A stretch of DNA of 64,000 nt, taken from positions 62,001-126,000 of the forward strand of contig JAVVWB010000003.1 of NCBI GenBank assembly GCA_036652335.1, written 5' to 3'. Shown here piece after piece: positions 1 to 7,808 of the stretch. Origin of the DNA: JAVVWB01 sp036652335. Its GTDB lineage: Bacteria; Synergistota; Synergistia; Synergistales; Synergistaceae. Every line of letters starts with the position of its first letter. Positions within the stretch are counted from its first letter, which is position 1. The translations under genes and the position numbers were made by a program. The notes under the pieces were generated by a model. That model saw only the letters and a program-made list of their open reading frames with translations, was not told the DNA's origin and ran no database searches.

Positions 1-930
1 TGCAAGCATGTTTTCAACTGAAATCCTTGAAACTTCTGATTGAGCTTCAACTGTATTTGCACCTATATGAGGTGTTATAACTATCTTATCTAATAAATCT
101 TTAGCTAGGTATGGATGATCGTGAGTTAGTGGTTCACTTGAATATACGTCTGTCCCAAATGCTTTAATATGTCCAGAACGGAGAGCGTCTGTTATGGCTA
201 TCTCGTTAACAATACCACCTCGAGCGCAGTTTATTAAATAAGCTCCTTTTTTGAATAATCTCAATGTCTCTTCATTAATCAAATTTTTCGTTTCTCTAGT
301 CAATGGTGTGTGTATAGTTACAATATCAGCCATAGATATAGCATCTTCTAGATTGTTAATAAGCTCAACCCTTAATGAATCGGCTTTTCTCTGTGATATA
401 TACGGATCATAAGCTATTATATCCATACCAAATGCTTTACATCTTGTAGCAATGGCACTGCCTATTCTTCCTAGTCCAATTATAAGCAATTTTTTATTAT
501 GTAGCTGAGTGCCAGTAAATCTATTACGATTCCACTCAGCGTTTCTCAAAGATGAACAAGCTTGGGGAATTTTTCTAACAGCAGATAACATACATCCCAT
601 TGTTAATTCAGTTGCAGCTAAAGTATTACCACTTGGTGCATTTATTACAATAATACCTCTTTTGCTTGCCATGGGTAAATTTATGTTGTCTACTCCAACA
701 CCAGCGCGTCCAATTACTTTTAAGTTATTTGCAGCATTTATAGTTTCTTCGTCCATAGTTGTTCCACTTCTTGTAAGAATACCATCCACATCTGCAATAG
801 CTATCTTTATTTCTTCTTTTGATATAGAGTAGCGTTCAATTAATTCAACATCATCTGCTCTACGTAGTATATCTAATCCAAGCTCACCTACAGTTTCTGT
901 TACGAGTACTTTAAATTTTTTATTTGTCAT
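1..930 (-). CDS. serA: D-3-phosphoglycerate dehydrogenase, C-terminus outside window
   Basis: This is the first step of serine biosynthesis, oxidising 3-phosphoglycerate to 3-phosphohydroxypyruvate with NAD. The 310 codons in the window give the N-terminal lid domain and a Rossmann fold with the dinucleotide loop GLGRIG. The catalytic Arg is in NCARGG, the Glu in SSEPL and the His in TPHIG. The reading frame is open at the left edge, so any ASB/ACT regulatory domains cannot be seen. The ATG at 930 follows GGAGGG and starts only 2 nt after the stop of the aminotransferase gene, so the two are one operon. They are probably controlled by the serine-rich leader and attenuator at 2097-2282. Confidence 0.95.
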   Translation of the reverse strand, partial: MTNKKFKVLVTETVGELGLDILRRADDVELIERYSISKEEIKIAIADVDGILTRSGTTMDEETINAANNLKVIGRAGVGVDNINLPMASKRGIIVINAPSGNTLAATELTMGCMLSAVRKIPQACSSLRNAEWNRNRFTGTQLHNKKLLIIGLGRIGSAIATRCKAFGMDIIAYDPYISQRKADSLRVELINNLEDAISMADIVTIHTPLTRETKNLINEETLRLFKKGAYLINCARGGIVNEIAITDALRSGHIKAFGTDVYSSEPLTHDHPYLAKDLLDKIVITPHIGANTVEAQSEVSRISVENMLA

Positions 931-932
931 TT

Positions 933-2072
933 TTATCCCTCCATAAAAATTTCTAGTGGTTTAGCAAGAAAATTTGATTTTATTTCAATTTGATTGTTTG
1001 TCGCAGCATATAGACAGGACAAAATCATAGATAATTCAGGCCAACTTTTGTCATCATAGTGTGCAATTCTAATCAATTTGTCTTTTAGGGTTCCTTGGCC
1101 ACCTGCCGTAATTATGCCAAGTTTAGATAGATTGTCTTTAATTAGGTTCATCTCAAATTTATCTGATTTTATAGCAGTTACACCAGGAGACCTATATTTT
1201 ACATGTGATGTGAGAAGTTTAAATCCAAGTTCTTCTACTCCTGCTGCAAGTGCTTTTGAATATGTACGGTGACTTTTAAACCAAGTTTCCTTTGAATTAG
1301 ATAAAATAATATCTAATGCTTTTTCTAGTGCAAAATATAATGTTACTGGGGGAGTATATGGATTTGCATAATTATTTTCTTTAAATTCTTTCCTGTGTAA
1401 TTTTAAATCAAAATAGTAGCTTGGGCATTCTCTCTCATTTGTGTAATTCCAACCCTTATTTGAAATCCAAAGAATTCCCAATCCTGGAGGGCACATTAGT
1501 CCTTTTTGTGATGCTGTAGCTATTCCGTCTATTCCCCATTTTTGTGGATAAGATTCCATTGTACCTATAGAACTTACACCATCTACAAGTATAATTGGCC
1601 TTATTGATGAAGGTATAGCTTCAATTATTTCTTTTATAGGGTTAATTACACCAGTGGAAGTTTCATTTTGTGTTAATAGAAGAACTTTACACTCAGGGTG
1701 ATTTATTACTGTATCTCTCACAATTTCTGGTTGAATATGAGTACCTAATTCAAAATCTATGTATATCCCTTTTGCTCCTGTTTTTTCTGCTATTGTACGA
1801 AATCTGTCACCAAATATTCCGCAGGAGGCTGATATAAAAGTATCGTTTTTGGAAAGAAAATTTACAGCTAAACACTCAAGTGCACCAGTACCTGAAGAAG
1901 GTAAGATGATTGATGGAGAATCTACCTCAAGTAGCTGAGAGAGTTTTGTTTGAATTGAGATAAATAAATCAGAAAAATTACTTGTTCTATGTCCTATAAG
2001 TGGGCGTTGAGAAGCAAGTCGTACCTCTTCTGGTATTTCAACTGGGCCTGGTGTCAACAAATATTTCTTCAT
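933..2072 (-). CDS. Class V aminotransferase (probable phosphoserine/serine aminotransferase)
   Basis: A 379-residue PLP-dependent class V aminotransferase of the alanine-glyoxylate/serine-pyruvate type. The start MKKYLLTPGPVEIP is typical of that branch. SGTGALE (about 60-66) binds PLP phosphate, D164 in LVDGVSS holds the pyridine nitrogen, and K190 in ASQKGL is the Schiff-base lysine. It sits 2 nt upstream of serA. In organisms without classical SerC this branch is known to pair with serA and transaminate phosphohydroxypyruvate, so a serine-pathway role is inferred from position. A serine-glyoxylate activity remains possible. The start follows GGGAGG. Confidence 0.9.
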   Translation of the reverse strand: MKKYLLTPGPVEIPEEVRLASQRPLIGHRTSNFSDLFISIQTKLSQLLEVDSPSIILPSSGTGALECLAVNFLSKNDTFISASCGIFGDRFRTIAEKTGAKGIYIDFELGTHIQPEIVRDTVINHPECKVLLLTQNETSTGVINPIKEIIEAIPSSIRPIILVDGVSSIGTMESYPQKWGIDGIATASQKGLMCPPGLGILWISNKGWNYTNERECPSYYFDLKLHRKEFKENNYANPYTPPVTLYFALEKALDIILSNSKETWFKSHRTYSKALAAGVEELGFKLLTSHVKYRSPGVTAIKSDKFEMNLIKDNLSKLGIITAGGQGTLKDKLIRIAHYDDKSWPELSMILSCLYAATNNQIEIKSNFLAKPLEIFMEG

Positions 2073-2096
2073 TTTAAAAACCTCCCTAAAATAAAA

Positions 2097-2121
2097 AAAA
2101 TCGGAGAAAATCCCCGATTTT
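2097..2121 (-). terminator. Attenuator terminator of the serine operon leader
   Basis: On the minus strand AAAATCGG (2121-2114) pairs with CCGATTTT (2104-2097). Inner pairs extend the stem to about 11 bp around a TTT loop, and the stem runs into a T-tract (2100-2093). It lies between the leader peptide stop and the aminotransferase start. The same CCGATTTT also occurs at 2186-2179 inside the leader peptide gene, so it can pair with the 5' arm instead and act as an antiterminator. Confidence 0.85.
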
Positions 2122-2165
2122 AATTTTAATTAACAGTTAATTAATATTTAATTCATAACTACAAA

Positions 2166-2282
2166 TTAGAAATTATAAAAAATCGGAATATAACATGATA
2201 TTGCTCTAGAAGAAAGAGAGCATGAGCGAGAAAGAAATATAGATTGAGATGAATAAAAGTAATTTAATTGTCTAATTTTCAT
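2166..2282 (-). CDS. Serine-rich leader peptide (38 aa) of the ser operon
   Basis: A short gene with ATG at 2282 and TAA at 2168-2166, preceded by GAGGGGGAG. Nine of its 38 residues are serine (11, 12, 14, 18, 20, 22, 24, 25, 29), nearly half of residues 11-29. All nine use UCU or UCA codons. It lies directly downstream of a consensus promoter and upstream of a Rho-independent hairpin and two serine-pathway genes. TGCTCT (2222-2217) and AGAGCA (2207-2202) can form a hairpin inside the serine codons. A ribosome stalled on Ser codons would free CCGATTTT (2186-2179) to pair with the terminator 5' arm. This is the classical ribosome-mediated attenuation layout. Function is inferred; the sequence elements are seen directly. 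Confidence 0.85.
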   Translation of the reverse strand: MKIRQLNYFYSSQSIFLSRSCSLSSRAISCYIPIFYNF

Positions 2283-2319
2283 TTAATATTTCTCCCCCTC
2301 ATCCGACGTATAGTTGAAG

Positions 2320-2348
2320 TTTATACTCTTATTACAATAAAATGTCAA
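2320..2348 (-). promoter_or_regulatory. Sigma-A-type promoter of the serine operon
   Basis: Minus strand: TTGACA (2348-2343), 17-nt spacer, TATAAA (2325-2320). It is about 38 nt upstream of the leader peptide ATG. Confidence 0.85.
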
Positions 2349-2394
2349 GTAATTTGTTTAATGTAAATAAATTTTTATGAGTTTTATTCTAGGG

Positions 2395-2423
2395 TTGTAC
2401 TTGTTAGATATGGAAAGTATAAT
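2395..2423 (+). promoter_or_regulatory. Sigma-A-type promoter upstream of mltG
   Basis: Plus strand: TTGTAC (2395-2400), 17-nt spacer, TATAAT (2418-2423), 40 nt upstream of the mltG start. It is divergent from the serine operon promoter, with no other gene between. Confidence 0.75.
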
Positions 2424-2462
2424 TGGTAGGTGTACATATTTTGTTAATGATGGGGTCTTAGT

Positions 2463-3449
2463 GTGAAATATTTAAAAGAGGATTTTATTTATCTGATTGT
2501 TCTGTCAATCTATCTTTTCTTTTGTTTCTCTCTTCCATATTTAGGAATTGAAGTTAAGACTATCAATAGTGAAAAGATAATGATTACTATTGATGATGGT
2601 ATGACAGCAAGAGAAATTGCCTATATGCTACAAGAAAAAGCTGTAATAAAAAAGCCTAAATTACTCCTGAAAAATTTCGTGAAGATGAAATTTGATAGAT
2701 CAATAAAATCAGGGCAATATAAAATAGTCCCTGGTAACGAGATGTTTGTTGCATATCAGTTTAAAACTTTGCGTCCTAACTCAAAATTCATAACAATTAT
2801 TCCAGGTAGTAGATTTAACGAAGTATCAAAACTACTAGGCTCGGGTGAACAATTCTATTCTTCATTAAGTAATATAGATAATTTTCCTGTCCAGATGAGA
2901 GACATTTTGCCACACAATCCCAAAGACAGAATTGCCTTTCTACTACCCAATACATACTCAGTTGTTGATGATGCAAACTTTGTTGATAAATTCGTAAAAA
3001 TGTCATCTTTACTTTGGTATAGAGAAATTTATAAAAAGATAGATTTAAAATACACTCCAAAGCAGTGGTTGGAGTTTTCAACTATGGCATCTATCGTTGA
3101 AAAAGAAGCAAAGCGTGAAGATGAGAAAGCATTGATAGCTGGGGTTTTTTATAACAGGATTAAAAATAAGATGAAAATGCAATCATGCGCAACAGTTGTT
3201 TATTCTTGGTCAGAAAAGGATATAATTAAAAAGTCTTTGTCATATAAAGACCTAGAGGTTATATCTCCATATAACACATATATAAACATAGGTCTTCCGC
3301 CTGGTCCAATAGCTGTACCTTCTGTATCGTCATGGTTTGGAGCAATTCATCCAGTAAATACTGACTATCTATTCTTTTTTGCACGTCCTGATGGTTCTCA
3401 CGAATTTAGTACAAATTATAACAATCACATTATGAAACAAAAACAATAA
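2463..3449 (+). CDS. mltG: Endolytic murein transglycosylase MltG (YceG-like)
   Basis: MltG cleaves nascent peptidoglycan strands at the membrane and is thought to set glycan chain length. The 328-residue protein has one N-terminal membrane segment (about 9-28), a LysM-like part, and a C-terminal YceG domain. The hallmark ASIVEKEA puts the catalytic Glu at about 213-215. It is followed by VFYNRI and a GLPPGPIAVPS motif near the end. The start is GTG with a weak GGGG upstream. It is the first gene of a 16-kb plus-strand run and has its own promoter. Confidence 0.93.
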   Translation: MKYLKEDFIYLIVLSIYLFFCFSLPYLGIEVKTINSEKIMITIDDGMTAREIAYMLQEKAVIKKPKLLLKNFVKMKFDRSIKSGQYKIVPGNEMFVAYQFKTLRPNSKFITIIPGSRFNEVSKLLGSGEQFYSSLSNIDNFPVQMRDILPHNPKDRIAFLLPNTYSVVDDANFVDKFVKMSSLLWYREIYKKIDLKYTPKQWLEFSTMASIVEKEAKREDEKALIAGVFYNRIKNKMKMQSCATVVYSWSEKDIIKKSLSYKDLEVISPYNTYINIGLPPGPIAVPSVSSWFGAIHPVNTDYLFFFARPDGSHEFSTNYNNHIMKQKQ

Positions 3450-3484
3450 TAAAAACTGCCCTAAACTACGAAAGTGTTGATAAA

Positions 3485-3742
3485 ATGAAAATAGACAAAA
3501 TTGCTAAACAACAAACTTGCTTAATAAACTTAAAGATGGAAAAAGCGAATATTTACTATATATCGTGGATTTTAGATGCATCGGAAGGATTAGGATTTTT
3601 AGAAACAACTAATCCTAAGGAAGGATTGGTAACAATCACGACTTCTGAGTCACAGTTAAAATACGTCATAGATTTATTAAAAAATTTATTTGATATTGAA
3701 AAATTAAAAATTGAAATTATTGAAATTATTTCAAAATATTAG
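3485..3742 (+). CDS. Small DUF4911-like protein
   Basis: An 85-residue protein without signal peptide or membrane segment. It shows a beta-alpha-beta pattern ending in a charged helix (about 56-85), consistent with the small uncharacterised DUF4911 family; I recognise it only by general pattern. It lies 35 nt after mltG, and its stop codon is almost fused to the tldD ribosome binding site, so it is probably co-transcribed with both. Function unknown. Confidence 0.6.
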   Translation: MKIDKIAKQQTCLINLKMEKANIYYISWILDASEGLGFLETTNPKEGLVTITTSESQLKYVIDLLKNLFDIEKLKIEIIEIISKY

Positions 3743-3756
3743 GAGTGTATTCACTA

Positions 3757-5118
3757 GTGAATGAATCAATAGATAATCTTAAAAGCAGGGTTGAGGATTT
3801 GTGTAAGTATGGATCAGACTATTCTGACATATATATACAATCTTCTTGTGGTCATTCTATACATTATGAGAACAATCAAATAGATGAAATTTCTTCTACT
3901 ACTTCTGATGGTACAGGTGTGCGCACAATCTTAAATGGGAAAACATATTATTCTCATGTACCTGGTAATGATGTAATAAGTATAAATAGAGCAATTAATG
4001 AGGTTACATCATTATCTTTTAATAGAAAAATCCCTATATTTGCAAGTAAATCCGAGCCTTTTTCTTATAGTAATATTTCACGTCCTAATTTTGATTTTTG
4101 CCATGAAATAAACAATAGCATTAGAAAGCAATCTTCGTTAGTAAAGCAACTATCTATGCGTTTTTCTGTATCAAAAAAACAACTGACAATGGTCTTACCA
4201 AATGGTATTTTAGCTTATGACACACGTTTTTACTCTAGTTTTTCAGCACAGGTAATAGTTGAAAAAAATGGGATAATTCAGACTGGATATGAACGTTACT
4301 GCCTTTCAAAGCCTCACAATGAATTTTGGAACAATATGACTCCATTTAAAATATGTCAGAAGGCTTTAGAAAGAGCACTACTTATGCTATCTGCTCAAAG
4401 ATGTCCTGCAGGAAAGATGAATGTCCTTTTATCTGGAGAAGCAGGTGGCACGATTGTGCACGAAGCATGTGGACATGGCTTAGAAGCAGATATTATTAAA
4501 AAGGATTTTTCCGTTTATAGAAATAATATCTCAAAAAAGGTTGCAAACGAAAATATTACTATGATTGACAATCCTACTATTCACGGGCTTTATGGTTCAT
4601 ATGATTATGACGATGAAGGGATGAAATCACAAAAAAATATCTTAATAGAAAATGGCATATTAAAAAGTTATCTAAGTGACTATATCTCTTCCAAAGTTTT
4701 AAATGTACCGCAAACTGGGAATGGACGTAGAGAGTCGTATCGATCTATACCAATACCTAGAATGAGTAATACATACTTGTTGCCAGGGACATCTGATATA
4801 GACACTATGTTACAAAAAACTGATAATGGACTGTATGTAAAAAAAATGGGTGGTGGGGAAGTAAACCCCACATCAGGTGATTTTGTCTTTTATGTTTCTG
4901 AGGGATACTTGATTAAAAAAGGGAAGGTGCTTTCTCCTGTTAAGGGAGCAACTATTATTGGAAATGGACCTGATACCTTGAACAACATTATTGATTTAGG
5001 AAATACGATGACAATGGATCCTGGGATATGTGGTAAATCTGGGCAAAGTGTACCTGTTACAGATGGGCAACCTTCAATGTTAATATCAGGATTAACAATA
5101 GGAGGAAATGACGAATGA
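3757..5118 (+). CDS. tldD: TldD-like metalloprotease
   Basis: TldD is the zinc protease subunit of the TldD/TldE complex, which trims unfolded peptides and matures some ribosomal peptides. The characteristic HEACGH motif (HExxxH) follows GEAGGTIV in the middle of the protein. The C-terminal half carries the GNGRRESYRS and GKSGQSVPV segments of the family. The best start is GTG 3757, 11 nt after AGGAG at 3741-3745; GTG 3745 would overlap that site. No tldE/pmbA partner is adjacent. Its stop overlaps the ftsK start (ATGA). Confidence 0.88.
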   Translation: MNESIDNLKSRVEDLCKYGSDYSDIYIQSSCGHSIHYENNQIDEISSTTSDGTGVRTILNGKTYYSHVPGNDVISINRAINEVTSLSFNRKIPIFASKSEPFSYSNISRPNFDFCHEINNSIRKQSSLVKQLSMRFSVSKKQLTMVLPNGILAYDTRFYSSFSAQVIVEKNGIIQTGYERYCLSKPHNEFWNNMTPFKICQKALERALLMLSAQRCPAGKMNVLLSGEAGGTIVHEACGHGLEADIIKKDFSVYRNNISKKVANENITMIDNPTIHGLYGSYDYDDEGMKSQKNILIENGILKSYLSDYISSKVLNVPQTGNGRRESYRSIPIPRMSNTYLLPGTSDIDTMLQKTDNGLYVKKMGGGEVNPTSGDFVFYVSEGYLIKKGKVLSPVKGATIIGNGPDTLNNIIDLGNTMTMDPGICGKSGQSVPVTDGQPSMLISGLTIGGNDE

Positions 5119-7235
5119 TTTTTAATAAAGAGAGAAAAAGTGTTAATAGAAAAAATACTCAATTTAGTTATACAAAGTATATTAATATTCTTATGCTGAC
5201 TACGTTTTCAATTGTTAGTTATATAATTGCATCATTATTTACATCCTCAACAGGGAAAATCGGTGTCATAATTTCTTCTTTTTTGACAAATAATTTTGGT
5301 GGAGCAACTATTATCTTATTGCTTTATATTTTATATCTTCTTATTCTAAAACTTTTTAATATCAATGTTACAAAAATTATAAGACAAACTATTGGAATCT
5401 TTCTTTTATATATAGATTTAACTGCTTTACTGGGATTATATAAACTAACAAATATTTCTTTACAACAAGAAACATATTCAATATTTTCGCCAGGTAAATT
5501 AGGAATTTTATTTTCAAACAAACTAATTTTTTTCTTTGGTGAAGTGGGAACCCTATTTATAGGACTAATTGCAATATATCTTTTAATTATAATATTTAAA
5601 ATAAACTACAATTTTAAATTTCCATTTAACCTAAAAATAAATCATAAGAATAAAAACAGTAGTAATATTAAAGAAGAAAACAACTCAAGCATATCATATA
5701 TTGAGACAGAAGATGATGACAAGAATATAAATACACTGGAAGAAATTCAAGACCCAGCTTTTATTACTAGCGATAATTTCTTAGAGGAAATCTCCTCTGG
5801 AGAATTTCCACCACCTATTGCAATATTTGGACCAGAAGAATCTCACGAAGGTGAATTTAATGAAAAATTGGCAATGCCAATTGGTGAAAAGATAATACAA
5901 ACATTAAACGAGTTTAATATTGAAGCGACACTTGCTGAAGCACTCATTGGTCCTACGGTAATACAATTTAGAATCCAACTAGCTCCTGGTATAAAAGTAA
6001 GTAGGGTGGCTGCCTTATCGAACGACATTGCCCTTGCAATGGCAGTCCCAAGCTTAAGAATTGAAGCCCCAATTCCTGGGAAACCATATATAGGTATAGA
6101 AATTCCTAATCCCAAAAGGAGAGGAATACCATTTAGAACAATTCTTGAAAGTAAGGCATATCAAGACACAGAACTTGATCTCCCATTGCCATTTGGCGTA
6201 GGTGTAAATGGAGATTCTGTCATTGTTGGATTAGAAGAACTTCCACATTTACTAGTTGCTGGTACAACTGGTTCTGGTAAAAGTGTATTTGTAAATTCTT
6301 GTATAGTTGGTTTGTGTTCTACAAGAACACCACAAGAGTTAAGAATGATTTTAGTTGATCCTAAAAAGGTAGAGATGTCAGTTTATGATCAATTACCACA
6401 TTTATTAACTCCCCCTGTAACTGATGCTAAAAAAGCTGTACATGTTCTAGCTTGGGCTATTAGAGAAATGGAAAAAAGATATTCAATTTTTGCTGGTACA
6501 AGAGTTAGAAACCTTGAGGGATATAATGAAAAGGTTTTACCAATGGACAGACTACCCAATATAGTGATTGTTGTTGATGAATTAGCAGACCTAATGATGA
6601 CAGCACCTAAAGAAGTTGAAGAATATATATGTAGGCTAGCTCAAATGGCAAGAGCTACAGGAATTCACTTAATACTAGCTACACAGAGACCTTCTGTTAA
6701 CGTTATTACTGGCTTGATAAAGGCTAATATACCAGCGCGTGTTGCTTTTACACTTCCAAGTAATGCCGACTCAAGAACTATAATAGATTCAGCAGGGGCA
6801 GAAAAATTATTGGGAAAAGGAGATATGTTATTCCTATCTACCAAACACCCCAAACCAATAAGGATTCAATCTCCTTGGGTTAGTGAGAGTGTACTTGTAA
6901 ATTGGTTGACGTATTTAAAAAACACATTTGGAGAAGCGGAATATATTGAAATAAAAGCACCTACTAATAGCGATATATCAGGAGATACAGCACTGTATGA
7001 TGATGATTTATTAGAAGATGCGATTTCATTAATAATGTCAACTGGAATAGCTTCTGCAAGTGGACTACAACGTAGACTTAGAATAGGGTTTTCACGCGCA
7101 TCAAGACTAATTGATATGTTAGAACAACTAGGTGTGGTTGGTTGCTCCGATGGAGCAAGACCAAGGGAGATTTTAGTTGATGAGGAAAGTGCTTTGTCAA
7201 TGCTAGAAGAAGCAAAAGAGAAGAGTAATTACTAG
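5115..7235 (+). CDS. ftsK: DNA translocase FtsK/SpoIIIE
   Basis: A membrane-anchored DNA pump that clears chromosome from the closing septum. The 706-residue protein has four hydrophobic segments in the first 165 residues, then a short acidic linker (about 180-235). A RecA-like motor follows, with Walker A GTTGSGKSV (383-391) and Walker B IVIVVDELADLMM near 475. A C-terminal winged-helix gamma domain (about 640-700) reads oriented KOPS-like sites. It starts inside the tldD stop (ATGA), so translation is coupled. The linker is short compared with E. coli FtsK and similar to SpoIIIE-type proteins. Confidence 0.95.
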   Translation: MIFNKERKSVNRKNTQFSYTKYINILMLTTFSIVSYIIASLFTSSTGKIGVIISSFLTNNFGGATIILLLYILYLLILKLFNINVTKIIRQTIGIFLLYIDLTALLGLYKLTNISLQQETYSIFSPGKLGILFSNKLIFFFGEVGTLFIGLIAIYLLIIIFKINYNFKFPFNLKINHKNKNSSNIKEENNSSISYIETEDDDKNINTLEEIQDPAFITSDNFLEEISSGEFPPPIAIFGPEESHEGEFNEKLAMPIGEKIIQTLNEFNIEATLAEALIGPTVIQFRIQLAPGIKVSRVAALSNDIALAMAVPSLRIEAPIPGKPYIGIEIPNPKRRGIPFRTILESKAYQDTELDLPLPFGVGVNGDSVIVGLEELPHLLVAGTTGSGKSVFVNSCIVGLCSTRTPQELRMILVDPKKVEMSVYDQLPHLLTPPVTDAKKAVHVLAWAIREMEKRYSIFAGTRVRNLEGYNEKVLPMDRLPNIVIVVDELADLMMTAPKEVEEYICRLAQMARATGIHLILATQRPSVNVITGLIKANIPARVAFTLPSNADSRTIIDSAGAEKLLGKGDMLFLSTKHPKPIRIQSPWVSESVLVNWLTYLKNTFGEAEYIEIKAPTNSDISGDTALYDDDLLEDAISLIMSTGIASASGLQRRLRIGFSRASRLIDMLEQLGVVGCSDGARPREILVDEESALSMLEEAKEKSNY

Positions 7236-7294
7236 GTTGAGTATATGTTTAAATTTAAGTTTAAAACTAAAAACACTGTAAAAAAATATGTACA

Positions 7295-7322
7295 AAAAAA
7301 AGAGCCGTTATTAAACGGCTCT
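7295..7322 (-). terminator. Rho-independent terminator overlapping the rpmB stop
   Basis: AGAGCCGTT (7301-7309) pairs with AACGGCTCT (7314-7322), with loop ATTA. The A-run at 7295-7300 gives a U-tract on the minus strand. The rpmB stop codon (7311-7313) lies in the loop, so the last codons of rpmB form one arm. ftsK, converging from the other side, may also stop here, though it lacks a T-tract in that direction. Confidence 0.85.
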
Positions 7323-7505
7323 CTGAACTTTACCGGAACGGAGGCACTTCGTGCAAATATGAAGTTTGCGTGTCTCTCCGCCACCTACGTCAACTCGTAC
7401 ATTCTGAATGTTAATCAGCCAGCGGCGCCTTGTATGGCGGTTCGAGTGGCTAACGGCATTCCCCGTTGCGGGTCCACGACCGCAGCAATCACAGAACTTT
7501 GACAT
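7311..7505 (-). CDS. rpmB: 50S ribosomal protein L28
   Basis: A 64-residue L28 of the zinc-binding (C+) form, with CxxC at residues 5-8 and CTKC at 51-54. The basic stretch SNRHTRRRW is typical. The start follows AAGGGGGG. It is the only minus-strand gene inside the 2.4-18.5 kb plus-strand block, with its own promoter and terminator. Confidence 0.95.
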   Translation of the reverse strand: MSKFCDCCGRGPATGNAVSHSNRHTRRRWLINIQNVRVDVGGGETRKLHICTKCLRSGKVQRAV

Positions 7506-7547
7506 TTTATTTCCCCCCTTGTATTTCTTGAAACATTTAACTTAGGC

Positions 7548-7577
7548 AGTATATCATATTTCACATTGAGATGGCAA
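7548..7577 (-). promoter_or_regulatory. Promoter of rpmB
   Basis: Minus strand: TTGCCA (7577-7572), 18-nt spacer, TATACT (7553-7548), about 43 nt upstream of rpmB. It overlaps the leader of the divergent xseB gene. A weaker plus-strand candidate, TTGAAA (7528-7533) with TATATC (7550-7555), could serve xseB. Confidence 0.7.
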
Positions 7578-7596
7578 CCATTTAGGAGGTAATTTT

Positions 7597-7806
7597 ATGA
7601 ATTTCACGCAAAAAATGCAAGAATTAGATAAGGTTTTACAAAAAATTGACGACAACAACATTACACTAGAAGATGCGATGCAAGAATTTGAAAGCGGAAT
7701 AAAACTAATTAAAGAATGTAAAACCTATTTGGATAATGCTTCGCAAAAAGTTAAGATCTTAACAGACGAAAGTGAAATTGATTTTAAGGAAAGAATAGGA
7801 GAATAA
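7597..7806 (+). CDS. xseB: Exodeoxyribonuclease VII small subunit
   Basis: A 69-residue helical protein with the family pattern (FTQKMQELDKVLQKID, LEDAMQEFESGIKL). XseB subunits pack around the XseA catalytic subunit to make ExoVII, which degrades single-stranded DNA. The start follows AGGAGG. xseA, usually immediately upstream, is absent here; rpmB lies in its place. The stop is 2 nt before the next gene. Confidence 0.88.
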   Translation: MNFTQKMQELDKVLQKIDDNNITLEDAMQEFESGIKLIKECKTYLDNASQKVKILTDESEIDFKERIGE

Positions 7807-7808
7807 TA

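Noticed and set aside
2073..2320. T-box riboswitch upstream of the serine operon
   Set aside because: No T-box GGTGG/ACC core or AGTA-type specifier loop pattern was found; the leader peptide plus alternative pairing explains the region better.
7245..7502. Plus-strand 85-codon frame over rpmB
   Set aside because: Shadow of the well-supported L28 gene; no ribosome binding site and no family pattern.
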